Shown here one piece after another: positions 1 to 11,800 of a stretch of DNA of 64,000 nucleotides. The translations under genes were made by a program, and so were the position numbers. This stretch comes from Diogma glabrata. Its lineage: Eukaryota; Arthropoda; Insecta; Diptera; Cylindrotomidae. The stretch is from contig OY856186.1 of NCBI GenBank assembly GCA_963693315.1, positions 370,910,850 to 370,974,849 on the forward strand, read 5' to 3'. The stretch's first letter is position 1, and each line of letters begins with the position of its first letter. Under the pieces are notes generated by a model that saw only the letters and a program-made list of their open reading frames with translations, made no database searches and was not told the origin of the DNA.

Positions 1-94
1 AAAGACCTGAGCACTTTTTGAAATGACACTATTCTTTACAACCATTGTACTAGACGGATGTTGGGTTCACCCTAAGAAATTGTTTACATACAGC

Positions 95-200
95 AGTGCC
101 ATATTTTTGGTATTGGTCCAGGGTTTGTATAGAAAATATTTTGGATCTTGTTCAACAAATGCGTCCGTGAGAGTTCCGGTCGTTTTCGTTATATCTCATA
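95..200 (+). repeat. Diverged fragment of a foldback-arm sub-repeat
   Basis: The stretch around 155-192 (ATGCGTCCGTGAGAG, then TTCCGGTCG) resembles the sub-repeat of the foldback element at 6694-9447, where the matching text reads ATGCGACCGTGAGAGTGCCG near 7690. It looks like an isolated, old fragment of the same family. The rest of 1-480 shows no gene or clear structure. The match was made by eye and is short. Confidence 0.35.
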
Positions 201-679
201 TCGTTTATATGTCCCAAGTTAATTAGTTAATCAGTTAATCCGTTTGGATACAAAATTCGTTAAATTGTACAAAACTTTTTTATTTATTAACTTTTTATAT
301 ATTAAATGATAATTTGAGGGATTTGATTGTACTATAATGTGCTATCACTTATATTTATGTTGCAACCGCATGTCGTGCCATATGACTTCTAAGACTGTTT
401 TGTATGTTTTGCATTGTATGACTCACCTTACAATAAACTATTTCTTATCAAATTTGGGGAAATAGAAAATAATATAGTAATTGTTTTTTTTATAGTATCA
501 TCGAATGAATAACAATCAGTTGGAGCAACTAGTAACATTATATATTAGACACCGTGAGTTATTGGAAGGACGCTTTAAAGCGGTGAATTGCGTAAAAAAA
601 AATGTTGGAATATATATCCAATGAATGCAATTTACTGGGCAATTCGCAGCAAAGAAAAGATCCAGACGGATGGAAAAGA

Positions 680-740
680 GTAAGATACATATTGGAAAAA
701 TTTTAAATTAAATTTATTTGTTTTTTTTTTCAATTATAAG
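680..740 (+). other. Probable intron 1 of the Myb/SANT-like gene
   Basis: GTAAGA at 680 and a pyrimidine-rich tract ending in TTATAAG at 740 look like splice sites inside the Myb domain. A strict GT-AG join puts exon 2 out of frame by one position. Either a base has been lost or gained here, or the true donor has been damaged. Confidence 0.45.
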
Positions 741-1018
741 CATGGACGGATACAAACAAAAAATAAGGAAAAAATTGGCAACCTATAATTTCGACGTACA
801 TACAACTGGTGGTGGACCACAAACAGATATCAATTATAATTCTTTGGAGTGGGAGGTAATATTGGCATGCAAGTTTAAGTCTTTGGAAGGCCAAAAGTTC
901 AAGGAAAGCGGAAGTAGACGTTATAAGACAACAGTCAATCAATCAAACCTCAATGTTGTTCCTAGCTCTCCAGGCCAGTCCCGCCATGTCTCCAGGGACA
1001 TCAAGAGGTTTAGATTTA

Positions 1019-1230
1019 GTTCCCAGTTCTGCCGAGCCAGTGACATCAAGAAGCTATGTAATTCCCAGTTCTGCCGAGCCAGGGACATCAAGAAGCTATA
1101 CAGTTCTCAGTTCTGCCGAGCCAGGGATATCAAGAAGGTATATAGTTCCCAGTTCTCCCGAGCCAGGGACATCAAGGAGCTATATGGTTCCCAGTTCTGC
1201 CGAGCCAGAGCCAACCATAGATTTCCATTT
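1019..1230 (+). repeat. 42-bp in-frame tandem repeat (14 residues)
   Basis: About five tandem copies encode variants of VPSSAEPGTSRSY plus one variable residue. The spacing of TCCCAGTTCTGCC (1021, 1063 and so on) is 42 bp, so the array keeps frame. It forms the low-complexity linker between the Myb domain and the C-terminal part of the gene. Confidence 0.8.
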
Positions 1231-1803
1231 TGTTACAGAAGATTCGCGCCCAACATCACCACCATGTTATCAGTATTATACCACTGATATGACAAGTATG
1301 TGTCTGGGGCAGGAAGCTTTTTCTTCCCAACAAAACATACTTTTTTAGAAGAAGAAACCCCTCCTCACCCTTCCTATTCCCCAATAGCTCCTACATTTCC
1401 TATGTCCGAAACGAATCCTTCATTAGAAGTCCAACCAGTTTTGCAACCGACTCCCGTAAACACACAAGACACCCCAATTCTGCAACTAATTCCTTCCATT
1501 CCCGCGCAACGTAGTGGAATTACAAGACAGCCGGAGCAGAGACCAAACAGAAGAAGAAGAAGTGAGCCGTTTGTGCCAACATCCCCAGATGATACATCGA
1601 TTGAATTGACACCGGAAAGGCCAAGGAATCGTGGGAGAATTATGTACTCCACGGCCTTGTCGCAAAATAGTGTGCATTCCTTACGGATCCAAAAAAAAAA
1701 ACGGCAAAGCAAATAGAAATCCAAACAAAAATTTTGCAACAAAATATGGAAGCTACAACAGACGCAAATGAACTAAAAAAACAAGAACTCGAATTAAAAC
1801 GTG

Positions 1804-1887
1804 GTATGTATGATAATCAAAGTTTATTCGATTATTACTTTCAATTTATTTTTCAAAGTTACCATAGATATTTTATTTATTTAATAG
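1804..1887 (+). other. Probable intron 2 of the Myb/SANT-like gene
   Basis: GTATGTATG begins at 1804 and TTATTTAATAG ends at 1887. Removing these 84 bases joins ELELKR to EKIRQNDEIIK in frame as a continuous charged helix, whereas the unspliced reading is hydrophobic and unlike the flanks. Confidence 0.65.
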
Positions 1888-1967
1888 AGAAAATACGACA
1901 AAATGACGAAATAATCAAAATTGGAAAAGGGATTATTGCAGCTTTGTCAACATTAACAAACAAATAA

Positions 1968-3049
1968 AAAATAGTATAATTTATTCTATTCTTTTTTATA
2001 TTATATTATATGAATATATTTAATGAATTTAATGAAAATTAAAAATGAAATTAATGAATTTAAAAAAGTCACAATATGAAAATATATATGTAGCTAAAAA
2101 AGAAAATTAAACTTATTATGTTTTTCGTTTTTCTCAATTACTAAATTAAAAATTAAGTTTGGATTTTTTAGTTTTAACGCCACATACATTTTTTAAAATT
2201 CTAAAAATATTGCAAAAACTATAAGAAAATCAAAAATGTTAAATTTTAAAAAACAATTTTATTCAAAATTTATTAGACTAAGTTAAAAAATTCAATTGAC
2301 TATCAGCCCCAGACTTATTTATTATTTAATGATAAATTTAATATTCAATTTATTTAAAAAACAAAATAATAAAGTACTTAATATGTAAAAATATTTGTTT
2401 TTTTTTTTAATTATTTAATTATAATGATCGGTCTGAAAGGGACGTGTTTTCGTTTTATTTGGTGTTATCCTTTAAAATTAATAAAATAGCTTTCTTCTGT
2501 GTTCTTTGGAAGTAAACGCTTAAATACATATTAGGTAGATTTCATATAAAAATCTACCTATTGGTATGTGCTTCATCTCGGAATTTCGGAAAAATGAACG
2601 ATGACAATCAGTAATTTATGTAGACGATGAATATGTATAACTGTATGAGGACAACAATGAAACACGATGAAGATGATTATATACTTGTATAATTGATAAA
2701 TATGTATGACCATAAGTAGCTGTAACAGAAACAAATTAATAATTCGTTCAGCAAAATGCAAAATGACCTCCCTTGGTGATTTTCAGCTTACAATAACAAA
2801 CGGTAAACAGGTATGATGACTCGTGCAACCTTTCACATAGAACAATAACCTTTCATTATTTTAAGGATATAAGCGTTGTGTTGTGTCAGCAACCAATTTT
2901 AATAACAATTTCATCAACTGTTCGATATAATATTGTACATAAGTATTATTTACTTAAATGCAAGGTACAAAATATAATAATTAATATTAACACCACACAT
3001 ATGTTATACTTTCACGTTTAACAAAATACAAAAAAATAATTTAACTGTA
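1968..3049. other. AT-rich DNA without a recognisable gene
   Basis: No supported coding sequence. A short perfect hairpin lies at 2532-2560 (TAGGTAGATTT and its complement). The only open frame, 2573-2761 on the minus strand, is compositional and has no family features. Confidence 0.6.
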
Positions 3050-4452
3050 CAGTAATCCCTCCGACTGCGCGGTAGTTCCGTTCCAGAAAAACAGCGCGCA
3101 ATACAAAACCGCGCAATGTGAACCCAATTTTGTATGAAAATGGAGGGTTCGGTTCCAAATTTTGAAAAAAATTCAAAAAAAAAATAATTTAAAGTTATAA
3201 TTAAACAAAAATGAATATATACAGCCTGAAAAACACTTCGACAACTCTTAAAAAGAAAACACTTCATAAGTTAACAGATAAATTAACATAACATTTCAAA
3301 AACAACTCAAATTTAAAAAAATAATATGAATTTGTTTAGAATATTCTTACTGACTTGAAATTGAATTTGATCTATATTGAATGTTCCAGCCACACAGTTA
3401 AAAATAAACTAAATTTCTAATGCAAATTACTACATATATGGGTCATTCTTTTACAAACCGAACACATTTTTGATTTGGATTAATTTGAAAAAAAAAATAT
3501 ACGTGCTCGAGAATTTTTTTTTTCGAAAATAAAGCGGTTCTAAATTTCGAGGATTTCGTGATTTTTTGCTGGAAGACTTATTTACAAAGATTCATAACTT
3601 CGGTTCTGGTAATGATAGAAATTTTTTTCTGTTTTATTTTAAAGCTAAAAGATGAACTTTAAAAAAAAATTGTTATCTACAAAAATTATTAACAAATTCC
3701 TATGTGTAAACAGTTTAGCAATAAGTCAGACACTTTCTCTCTGACACCTGCAATTTTGCGCTCTCGTGTACGAGTAGCATTAGAAATAAATTAATTTATC
3801 GAGCGCGGAAAGACAAAAAATTCCATAAACTTTTGTTGTCCCGCGCTGGATAAATTAATCTATTTCTAACAGTAAAACTATTTTCTCCATTGAACGTAGA
3901 ATACGATGGTTATATCAAATACTCTTTATTTTTGTAGGGCAATCACTAAAAATCGATTTCAACATTTTATTTGTTTATAACAATCGGAATTCGCTAATAA
4001 TTTTTATTGAATATATCTTTTAATTAAAATTCCATCTCTTAACTTTAAAATAAAATAAAACAAAAGCTTCTATCATTAATAGAACCGAAGTTATGAATTT
4101 TTGAAAATAAACCGTCAAGCCAAAAATCACGAAATTCTCGAAATTTAGATCGCCTCTATTTTCCAAAAGAAAAATCCTCGAACAGGTATATTTTTTTCAA
4201 TATCATACCCGTAAAAAATATGCTAAGCCAAATCACAAATGCGTGATTTTGTTCAAATCTGTTCGATTTGTGAAAAAATGTAATTTTTTTTTCATTTTAA
4301 TTGTACGAAATTCACCTACATATTCTAAAAAAAAATTTTAAACGTCGCGCAGTGTGAAATTTTAATCGCGCAATGCGAAAATTAGTATTGAAAACTCATC
4401 TCGCGCAGTGGAAATCGCGCAGTTAAAACCCGCGCAGTCGGAGGGATTACTG
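3050..4452. mobile_element. Non-autonomous foldback DNA transposon with TA target duplication (pogo/Tc1-like ends)
   Basis: The left end, CAGTAATCCCTCCGACTGCG from 3050, and the right end (the same sequence inverted, to 4452) match over 23 bp. TA flanks both sides, as expected for Tc1/mariner/pogo insertion. Inside the termini, the 8-9 bp motif CGCGCA(A/G)TG recurs: about twice on the left (3095-3120) and about five times on the right (4345-4435). The interior is itself a long imperfect palindrome (arms about 3440-3690 and 4030-4290), with a central hairpin around 3780-3870 sharing ATAAATTAATTTAT-type sequence. No transposase frame is present. The superfamily call rests only on TIR and TSD form. 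Confidence 0.75.
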
Positions 4453-4640
4453 TATATATAAACATTAGCATTAATTACACTCAAAAATGCGACAGCGAAT
4501 AGAGAGAGATTTCTTACAAAAACCAACCAAAAACCGGTCAACCAAATTCAACTAAACGAAATAAAAGAATTTAACTTAAAATTTGATTTTTGAACAAAAC
4601 GTTTCCAAGCTATTGTGATTATAATTTGAAAAATATGAAG

Positions 4641-6022
4641 GGACTGAAATTTCACAGCTCTGAGATATCAAGACTTCGGTCTGAGTTAAGGATTTTGATA
4701 ATATAGTTTTCGGCAAAAAACTTTTATGAGGACATGGTTTTTAGTTTTGGGCAGCGATGTATATCAAACATAACTCTATGTAAAAGTACAAGTATTTTTT
4801 ATCTCTGTTTAGAAATTTATTACAAAACTAACACGAAACATCAATACGTTGTCGGAAAATTATAACAGATCATAAATTAACATAATTTAGTGAAAAGATT
4901 ATACAATCAGCAAACTACTCAAAACCTCTCCATTTAGCGTTTCGAGAAAATATTTCAAATCACAAATTCATATTTCTTTCAAAATTCCAAAACTATTGTA
5001 GAAATAAAATAAAATCAAAAATTCAAACTTTTTCAAACAAAATTCTAAAAATATTTTAAAAATTATTACAAAATCAAAGATTAAAACTTTTTCAAAAATT
5101 CTAAAAATATTGTATAAAAATTATAACAAAATCAAAAATCTTACAACTTTTTCGAGAATTATAAAAATTAGAATAAAATCAAAAATTTAAAATTTTTCAA
5201 AATTCGAAAAATATTCCAAAAATTCTTACAAAATCAAAAATTGAAATTTTTTCAAAATTCCAAAAATATTTCAAAAGTTTTCAAACTTTTGGAGTATTCA
5301 AAATCCTACGATTAAGCTCAAACTTCCCAAACTGTAATGTGAGACCATAACATGCAATCTGATGAAGTTTGAGAAAAGTTGAGTTCAAACTTTGAAGTTT
5401 CATGTTCAATTATATTTACGTAAACAAACAGCTAAATTTTTTTTCCAAAAAATTATCTAAAAAAATAAATGAAATCATTTTTTTGACACACTTGACAATT
5501 TTTTTTTGACAAACTTATAATGCCATAATTCTCTATAAGGTTAACGAATGTAATATATAATAGTAATAAAATTTCATGTCAAACAAATAATTAATTTTAT
5601 TTTTTTCTAAAAAACGGGGTAAAAAAATATATGAAAATCTTTCTTTTAACACACGACAACATTTTTTTGACATGTTTATAATGCAATAATCTAAATTTTG
5701 GTCTCACATACCAATCCCGACCATCAAGATTTCTCCAAGTTCAATTTTCCCACTCGTAATTACTTAAAATGAAAGTTTTTTAAGCAAAAAATATGCAACT
5801 TTCATTGATTTGACACACTTGACGATTTTTTTGACACACTTCCGGTACAGTTATCGAACACATCGTCCTTTTGGCTCTTTCCATTGAGCAAACCTATTTT
5901 TAGAAAAAAAAATGTTGACATCCCTCCAACGGTTTTCTAGATTTCGTAGGTTGTGACGGCCGGCCGGCCGGCAGACAAACATACATTTTTTTTTTGGTTT
6001 TGAACCAGTAGGTTCTAAAACG
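4641..6022 (+). repeat. Dispersed repeat family R1, copy A
   Basis: Shared landmarks across copies: TCAAGACTTCGGTCTG, then GGCAGCGATGTATATCAA, TTTAGCGTTTCGAGAAAAT, many CAAAATTCCAAAAATATT segments, TTTGACACACTTCCGG, TTTCTAGATTTCGTAGGT and a GC-rich tail rich in GACGG/GGCC followed by CAGACAAAC. The same order is seen at 32105-33760, 35140-35904 and 51583-52739. No protein-coding potential is evident, so it is a non-coding element or the non-coding part of a larger one. Confidence 0.75.
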
Positions 6023-6693
6023 ACTAATTGGAATCATACCAATTGAATAATGGATAATTTTTTTAAAAGAAAATTTTCATTAGACAATAGGTTAAATTCA
6101 TTAGGCTATAGGCTAGAAAACAATACAAACATACAAATAAAGCTGCTATTAATAAATGAAAGAGAATAAAATAATTTAAATTAAATAAATGCATGCTACT
6201 CTGTTGGGTGAACCGCTCTGATCACGTTTTCTTTTCTAAAACTTAAATGTTGGACCATGAGATCCACATCTTTAAAAATTAATATTTTTAGAACAACAAA
6301 AACGGCATCCTTAAATTTTGGTATGTTTTAGGGTAAGGTTGGAACGTTCATATTGTGGTAAAAAAATCAAAAAATACTTTACCTACGGCAACAGCGTCAT
6401 TTTTAAAAAATTATATTTCTTATTATTCTTAACAGTTTAAGCAAAAGTTTTCCTTCCCAACGCACATAAAACAGATGATATCAAATGAGCCTATCTCTTG
6501 CAATTTGATTTCAAAGTTACCCTGAATTATGAATATTCATGAATTATTGGACCACTATCAATTAATAAACTACATATTGGACAGTGATATTAGCTTGCAC
6601 AATTATTGCTATAAGTAATATGGTATGATACTGATCCTTCATCCTCTATGCTTTGTTTAAATGTTTGCACTCCTATTGAGAGCGAAATAAAAA
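6023..6693. other. Anonymous AT-rich DNA
   Basis: No open frame, repeat or structure that I can support lies between the end of R1 copy A and the start of the foldback element. Confidence 0.5.
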
Positions 6694-9447
6694 AGTCCAA
6701 GCGGCACGTATATCCGCTAGAAATAGATAGATTTCGAGATCAGACAGATTTATGTGCCAGTAGAATCTGATGTATCAGATTAGTTTAAACAAAACAAACT
6801 AATTTCAAACAGATATCGAACAAATTTTAAAAAGAAAATTAGCTATATATAAGCAAAACTATATCTATCCAATTTTGCAACAAACAAATTTCAAATCTAC
6901 CACAGAACATGCTCTACTACAAACCTACTCTATATCATATGTCGTGCAATTGCTGCAAAATATCAAAATAGTTTATTTCTAAGAAAAAAAAATTAATTTC
7001 TTCTATTCAAATCTTTTATTTTTTTGAATGCTATAAGGTTGACATTGACTGTTATAAGGTTTTTGGAAATTGTTGTTGGGGATTGTTGCAAACTTTTTTG
7101 TTGAAGCCAACAAGTCAAAAACCTCTAACTGCAGAGGTTTATATTTATAGGAAACGGATTAAAATGTTTCCACAGATTCTAAATTTATGAAGATTTTAGA
7201 AATATTAGTATACAAACGGCCGTTATAGCGGATTGAAAAAACCACTTTTTTTTCTAGTATAAAGCCTCTAGCTATTTAACCATGTGTCAGATTTTTCTGA
7301 TTTACGAACTAGTCCAAGATATTAATATAACACACATTTTTAAGAAAGGTTTTTTGATCTGGCTCCACAAATGCAACCATGAGAGCGCCGGTTGATTCAA
7401 ACGCATTTTGTGTTTTACAAGCTTTTTTGTTGGAGCCGCTCACTCAGAAGCCTCCAACTGCAGAGGTCTTTTTTTTTAAAGAAACTGATTAAAAAGATTT
7501 CAAAGGTTCTAAATTTATAAATTTCTTAAAAATATTAGAATCCAAACGGCCGTTATAACGGATCTAAAAAGCAAAGTTTTTTTCTATTATAAAGCCTCTA
7601 GTTTCTTAACCATGTGTTGGGTTGGGCTGATTTACGAACTTGTCCAAGATAAAACGCACATTTTTAGAAAAGGTTTTTTGATCTGGCCTTATAAATGCGA
7701 CCGTGAGAGTGCCGGTTGTTTAAAAAAAAATTTTTTTTGCAAACTTTTTTGTTGGAGCCGCTCACTCAGGAGCCTCTAACTGCAGAGGTCTATTTTTAAA
7801 ACAAATTGATAAAAAAGATTCCAAAGATTCTAAATATGTTAATTTTTTTGAAATATTAGTATCCAAACGGCCGTTATAACGGTTTTAAAAAATCAATTTT
7901 TTTCAGAAAAAAGCGGTTGAGGTAGATCAAAAAAAATTTCTTTACTTGTGTGTTCTATTAATATCTCGGACGAGTTCGTGAATCAGCAAAATCCGACACG
8001 TGGTTAAGGAACTAGAGCCTTTTGTCTAAAAAAAATTGATATTTTAAAACCGTTATAACGGCTGTTTGGATACTGACATTTTAAAAAATTAACAAAGTTA
8101 GAATTTATGGAATCTTTTTTATCAATTTGTTTTTAAAATAGACCTCTGCAGTTAGAGGTTGCTGAGTGAGCGGCTCCAAAAAAAAAGTTTGCAAAAAAAA
8201 ATTTTTTTGAAACAACCGGCACTCTCACGGTCGCATTTGTAAGGCCAGATCAAAAAACCTTTTCTAAAAATGTGCGTTTTATTAATATCTTGGACAGGTT
8301 TGTAAATCAGCCAAATCCGACACATGGTTAAGAAACTAGAGGCTTTATACTAGAAAAAAACTCTGTTTTTTAGATCTGTTATAACGGCCGTTTGGATTCT
8401 AATATTTTTAAAAACTTCATAAATTTAGAACCTTTGAAACCTTTTCAATCAGTTTTTTTCAAAAAAAGACCTCTGCAAATGAAGGTTTCTGAGTGAGCGG
8501 CTCCAACAAATAAGCTTGTAAAACACAAAATGCGTTTGAATCAACCGGCACTCTCACGGTCGCATTTGTGGAGCCAGATCAAAAAACCTTCCGCAAACAT
8601 GTGTGTTTTATTAATATCTTGGACTAGTTCGTAAATCAGAAAAATCTGACACATGGTTAAATAGCTAGAGGCTTTATGCTAGAAAAAAAAGTGGTTTTTT
8701 CAATCCGTTATAACGGCCGTTTGGATACTAATATTTTTATAAAAATATGAAAAATTTTCCTTTTTCAAAAACAGCTTATTATAGACAAGTTGAAAAATCA
8801 AACTACAAAAATTACATAAAAACTGTTTAGTTTTATTTTACAATTTTTTAATTTTGAAAATTTTTTATGAAAATTTTTCATATTTTTATAATTTGAATAA
8901 AAAGACAAGTAACCATTGAAGATTTTGATAACTAATATTTTTAAAAACTTCATAAATTTAGAATCTATGGAAACATTTTAATCTGTTTCTTATAAATATA
9001 AACCTCTGCAGTTAGAGGTTTTTGACTTGTTGGCTTCAACAAAAAACTTTACAACAATCCGTAACTACAATTTCCAAAAACCTTGTAACAATCAATGAAA
9101 AAAAAATAAAAAGGTTTGAATAGAAGAAATTAATTTTTTTTTCTTAGAAATAAACTATTTTGATATTTTGCAGTAATTGGACGACATATAATATAGCGTA
9201 GGTTTGTGTCATAAATTGTCACACACATGTTCTGTGGTAGATATGATATTTGTTTGTTGCAAAATTGGATAGATATAGTTTTGCTTATATGTAGCTAATT
9301 TTCTTTTTAAAATTTGTTCGATATCTGTTTGAAATTAGTTTGTTTTGTTTAAACTAATCTGATACATCAGATTCTACTGGCACACAAAACTGTCTGATCT
9401 AGAAATCTACCTATTTCTAGCGGATATACGTGCCGCTTGGACTTTTT
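6694..9447. mobile_element. 2.75-kb foldback element with sub-repeated arms
   Basis: The left end, AGTCCAAGCGGCACGTATAT, is repeated inverted at the right end (ATATACGTGCCGCTTGGACT), and the match continues inward for over 1 kb to a loop near 7905-8030. Each arm holds three sub-repeats of about 325 bp. Their markers CTCTAACTGCAGAGG fall at about 7122, 7451 and 7774 on the left and, inverted, at about 8141, 8469 and 9002 on the right. The perfect palindrome CCGTTATAACGG recurs in each unit. No coding sequence is present. The architecture resembles Drosophila FB-type foldback elements, but I see no sequence identity to them. A clear target duplication cannot be assigned because A/T runs flank both ends. 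Confidence 0.8.
8727..8942. mobile_element. Small hairpin insertion inside the right foldback arm
   Basis: About 200 bp interrupt the right arm relative to the left. The insert carries an inverted repeat (ATAAAAATATGAAAAATTTT at about 8739 and its complement at 8868-8890). It is bounded by two copies of ACTAATATTTTT (about 8728 and 8931), which read as a target-site duplication. Confidence 0.55.
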
Positions 9448-9598
9448 TTTAAATTAGAACCTATATATTTAAGGGCTTTTTGTAATTAAGTAATGCAAGC
9501 TACACACTTTTTGCTTACAAAATTTTTTTGTAAAGTGTACGATTTTGTAGATATGATGAACATTGATTTGCACTAAAGCAAACGTGTCTTCGCTAAGG

Positions 9599-9751
9599 TC
9601 TTCAGAATAAAAATAAAATTTCGATAAATTTAAAAAAATCAATGAAAATCATTCATCCATTTAATATTTTATTGCATTGTGGTCTACTGCGTGAAAATGA
9701 TTTTGATTGTTTTTTTTTGAATTTATTGAAACTTTATTTTTATTCTGAAGA
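9599..9751. mobile_element. Hairpin MITE, about 150 bp
   Basis: TCTTCAGAATAAAAATAAA at 9599 recurs inverted, ending at 9751 (TTTATTTTTATTCTGAAGA). The internal flanks (AATCAATGAAAATCATT against AATGATTTTGATT) are also complementary. The element is non-coding. Confidence 0.6.
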
Positions 9752-10014
9752 TATGAAATCTACCTAAAAGACAAATATGTATAAGTAAAGGTGGCATTCG
9801 TTGAGTCTTTCATCAGTAAAATGTAGAAAGAATGCAAAATATTAAGGGGTTCCGTCAAGGTTTTTATATCACTCGTAATATGAAATAATAAAGGAAACCA
9901 GAACCAAACGATTTGTACTTTTGATTTATAAGTAGTCGATCCAATAAAAATGTCAGTGATTGTGAAATTATCGCTTTTGATTTATGATTATAGAACACTG
10001 AAAACGAAAATTAG

Positions 10015-10155
10015 AATATGGGTTCAACAAAGACAATTTTGTAGCATCAACTGAAATACAAATGACGGAAAGTATTCATCAAACGTTAAAAATATAATTT
10101 CTAATGTACTACATTTAAGTTGATGCTAGAAAATTGATTATGTTGTACCCATATT
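10015..10155. mobile_element. Hairpin MITE, about 140 bp
   Basis: AATATGGGTTCAACA, then CAATTTTGTAGCATCAACT, at 10015-10065 pairs with AGTTGATGCTAGAAAATTG, then TGTTGTACCCATATT, at 10118-10155. The arms are about 45 bp, imperfect and non-coding. Outside this element, 9752-11130 shows nothing I can support. Confidence 0.6.
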
Positions 10156-11139
10156 GCATACACCAAATTATTTTTTTTGTCTTTGATGTCACAAATATTG
10201 GGGACGTCTCACACCCTGAAAATACCTCTAAGTAGTGCTCTGCGATTTGCGAGAATTTGGACAAAGTCGCCGATACAATAAGTTTTAGGGATTTTTGGGA
10301 TGATAGATGATAAGCATTTTTCTAGTTTTATGAGCATCTTGTTGGGCCAGTGTTTTCTTCGTCCACTATAGTGCGTATTAAAAGGAGCAGCGCTCGATTT
10401 TTGAATTTGAAACTCTCTGTTATTAGTTGTTAAAATTTAGAAGAACTGACACATTTATTATTATTACAAATCTTTTTTTTAACTTTAATAATTTAGTATT
10501 TAGTACACTACGTTTTGCTTTCAAAAAGAAAATCAACAATTTAAAATTCATATGATAATGTATTTGATAATTAATTTTATAATGAACTCATAATAATCCA
10601 ATCGGACAAATTGATCAATCTTTTATTAGCGAGAATTTTTTATCTTTTTACACCAAATATTTATTCAACATTTCTTTTACGTGATCTCAAAATAATGTTG
10701 AATGAGAATAAAAGGAAAAAAATCATTTCGTTTCTCGATCAAAACACATCTCTTCTAGTGCTACTTCTATTATAACACAAAAAGTTACTACACATACCAA
10801 CACGAAAATCAAAGGTTAGAATTCGCATTTAATTTAAACAACCGTAAATTCATTTACATTGGACACTTTGACCAAAGTTTCATATCCTCCCATGATTATG
10901 ATATTTGAATGACCCAATTTCTATTATTGAATTAGTGAGTTTTTTTTGGATGTTTTGTGTTTTTGAGTTTCATTTTATTATAGAATATAATGATTTTGAT
11001 TTTTAATATCGAGCAGGAGTCAAAATAGGGCCGATCGTTACAGGTTGTAAATTCATTTCATACAGTTTATTTGTACTACAAACGTGCATGCACTGATCTA
11101 TGAATACCACAATAATTAAGTATGAAATCAGAACCTGAG

Positions 11140-11800
11140 ATAAATTAACGCTACGAAGAAACACAAACGAAAAATACAAATTTCATCCAACAAAAAAATA
11201 TCCGAAATGGTTTGTAGTATTCAATAAGCAACGAGCTGGTGAAACATTTGATGATTTCCTGCACGCAATACTTCGATTAACCGATAGATTAAACACCCAG
11301 CTCAGTGACAGAGATCTATTGTCCCTGTTGAAAAACAACCTAAATAGGGACATTTGCAAGGACTTGATGCTCGTTTAAGTGTGCAGCGTCGAACACTTGC
11401 GAGAGCTCTGTCGTGACCGAGACGTTAACGTTAACGTTGCAGACGTTAACTCTAGGTACAGAAATGTTTCTTTTAGACCTACACGGCATATTTCTGAGTT
11501 ACCTTTCGAGGTTAATGAACCCCAAGAAGAACCCAAAGTGTGTTCACTTAACCACCCATCTATTGCAAAACCCTTTGCAAAACCACCTAACTGCTGGAAC
11601 TGTAAACGAGAAGGTCACATTCACCAAAACTGCACTGCAACACGACGAGTTTTCTGTTTCCGGTGTAGAAAAGATGACACCTATCTTCCCAACTGACGTC
11701 GTTGTCAGGAAAACCGACGAGGGAGAGAGGTACCAAACCCACTTCCTCGCTCCCAGAACTCTTGCATCAAGCCCCCGATTCAGAAATAACACTTCTTAAA
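11140..11800 (+). pseudogene. Gypsy gag with CCHC zinc knuckle
   Basis: The frame from about 11199 shows the capsid pattern KQRAGETFDDFL, then LLSLLKNNLN, typical of the Retrotrans_gag region. It is cut by TAA at 11376. The same frame resumes and holds one zinc knuckle, CWNCKREGHIHQNC (CX2CX4HX4C), at about 11589-11630, with a second partial cysteine cluster after it (CFRCRK). The start is not visible, so the 5' end is probably lost or too diverged. Role: virus-like particle protein and RNA packaging. Confidence 0.75.

Larger units (their letters stand above)
505..1967 (+). pseudogene. Myb/SANT-like (zeste-type) DNA-binding protein, frameshifted
   Basis: The ATG at 505 opens NNNQLEQLVTLYIRHRELLEG, and the next frame gives MLEYISNECNLLG and DPDGWKRV. 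Exon 2 (from about 741) gives KIRKKLATY and TTGGGP. Together these fit the Myb/SANT-like (Myb_DNA-bind_5) domain found in zeste-like proteins and in the accessory proteins of Harbinger transposons. A Pro/Ser linker with 14-residue repeats follows (1019-1230), then a basic patch (RPNRRRRSEP) and a charged C-terminal helix (LKKQELELKR, then EKIRQNDE). Introns are likely at about 680-740 and 1804-1887; the second has GT/AG ends, and joining at 1803/1888 keeps the frame. Frame breaks occur in the A-run near 595, near 970, in the T-run near 1345 and in the 11-A run near 1691. No Harbinger transposase is seen nearby, so this could be a host gene or a transposon accessory gene. The homopolymer breaks could be assembly errors rather than real decay. 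Confidence 0.6.

Noticed and set aside
2573..2761. Minus-strand 62-residue hydrophobic frame
   Set aside because: Composition-driven (Ile/Leu/His from AT-rich DNA), with no family features.
6694..9447. The repeated palindromes were considered as a CRISPR-like array
   Set aside because: The ~325-bp period, AT-rich eukaryotic context, inverted second half and absence of unique spacers are incompatible with CRISPR.
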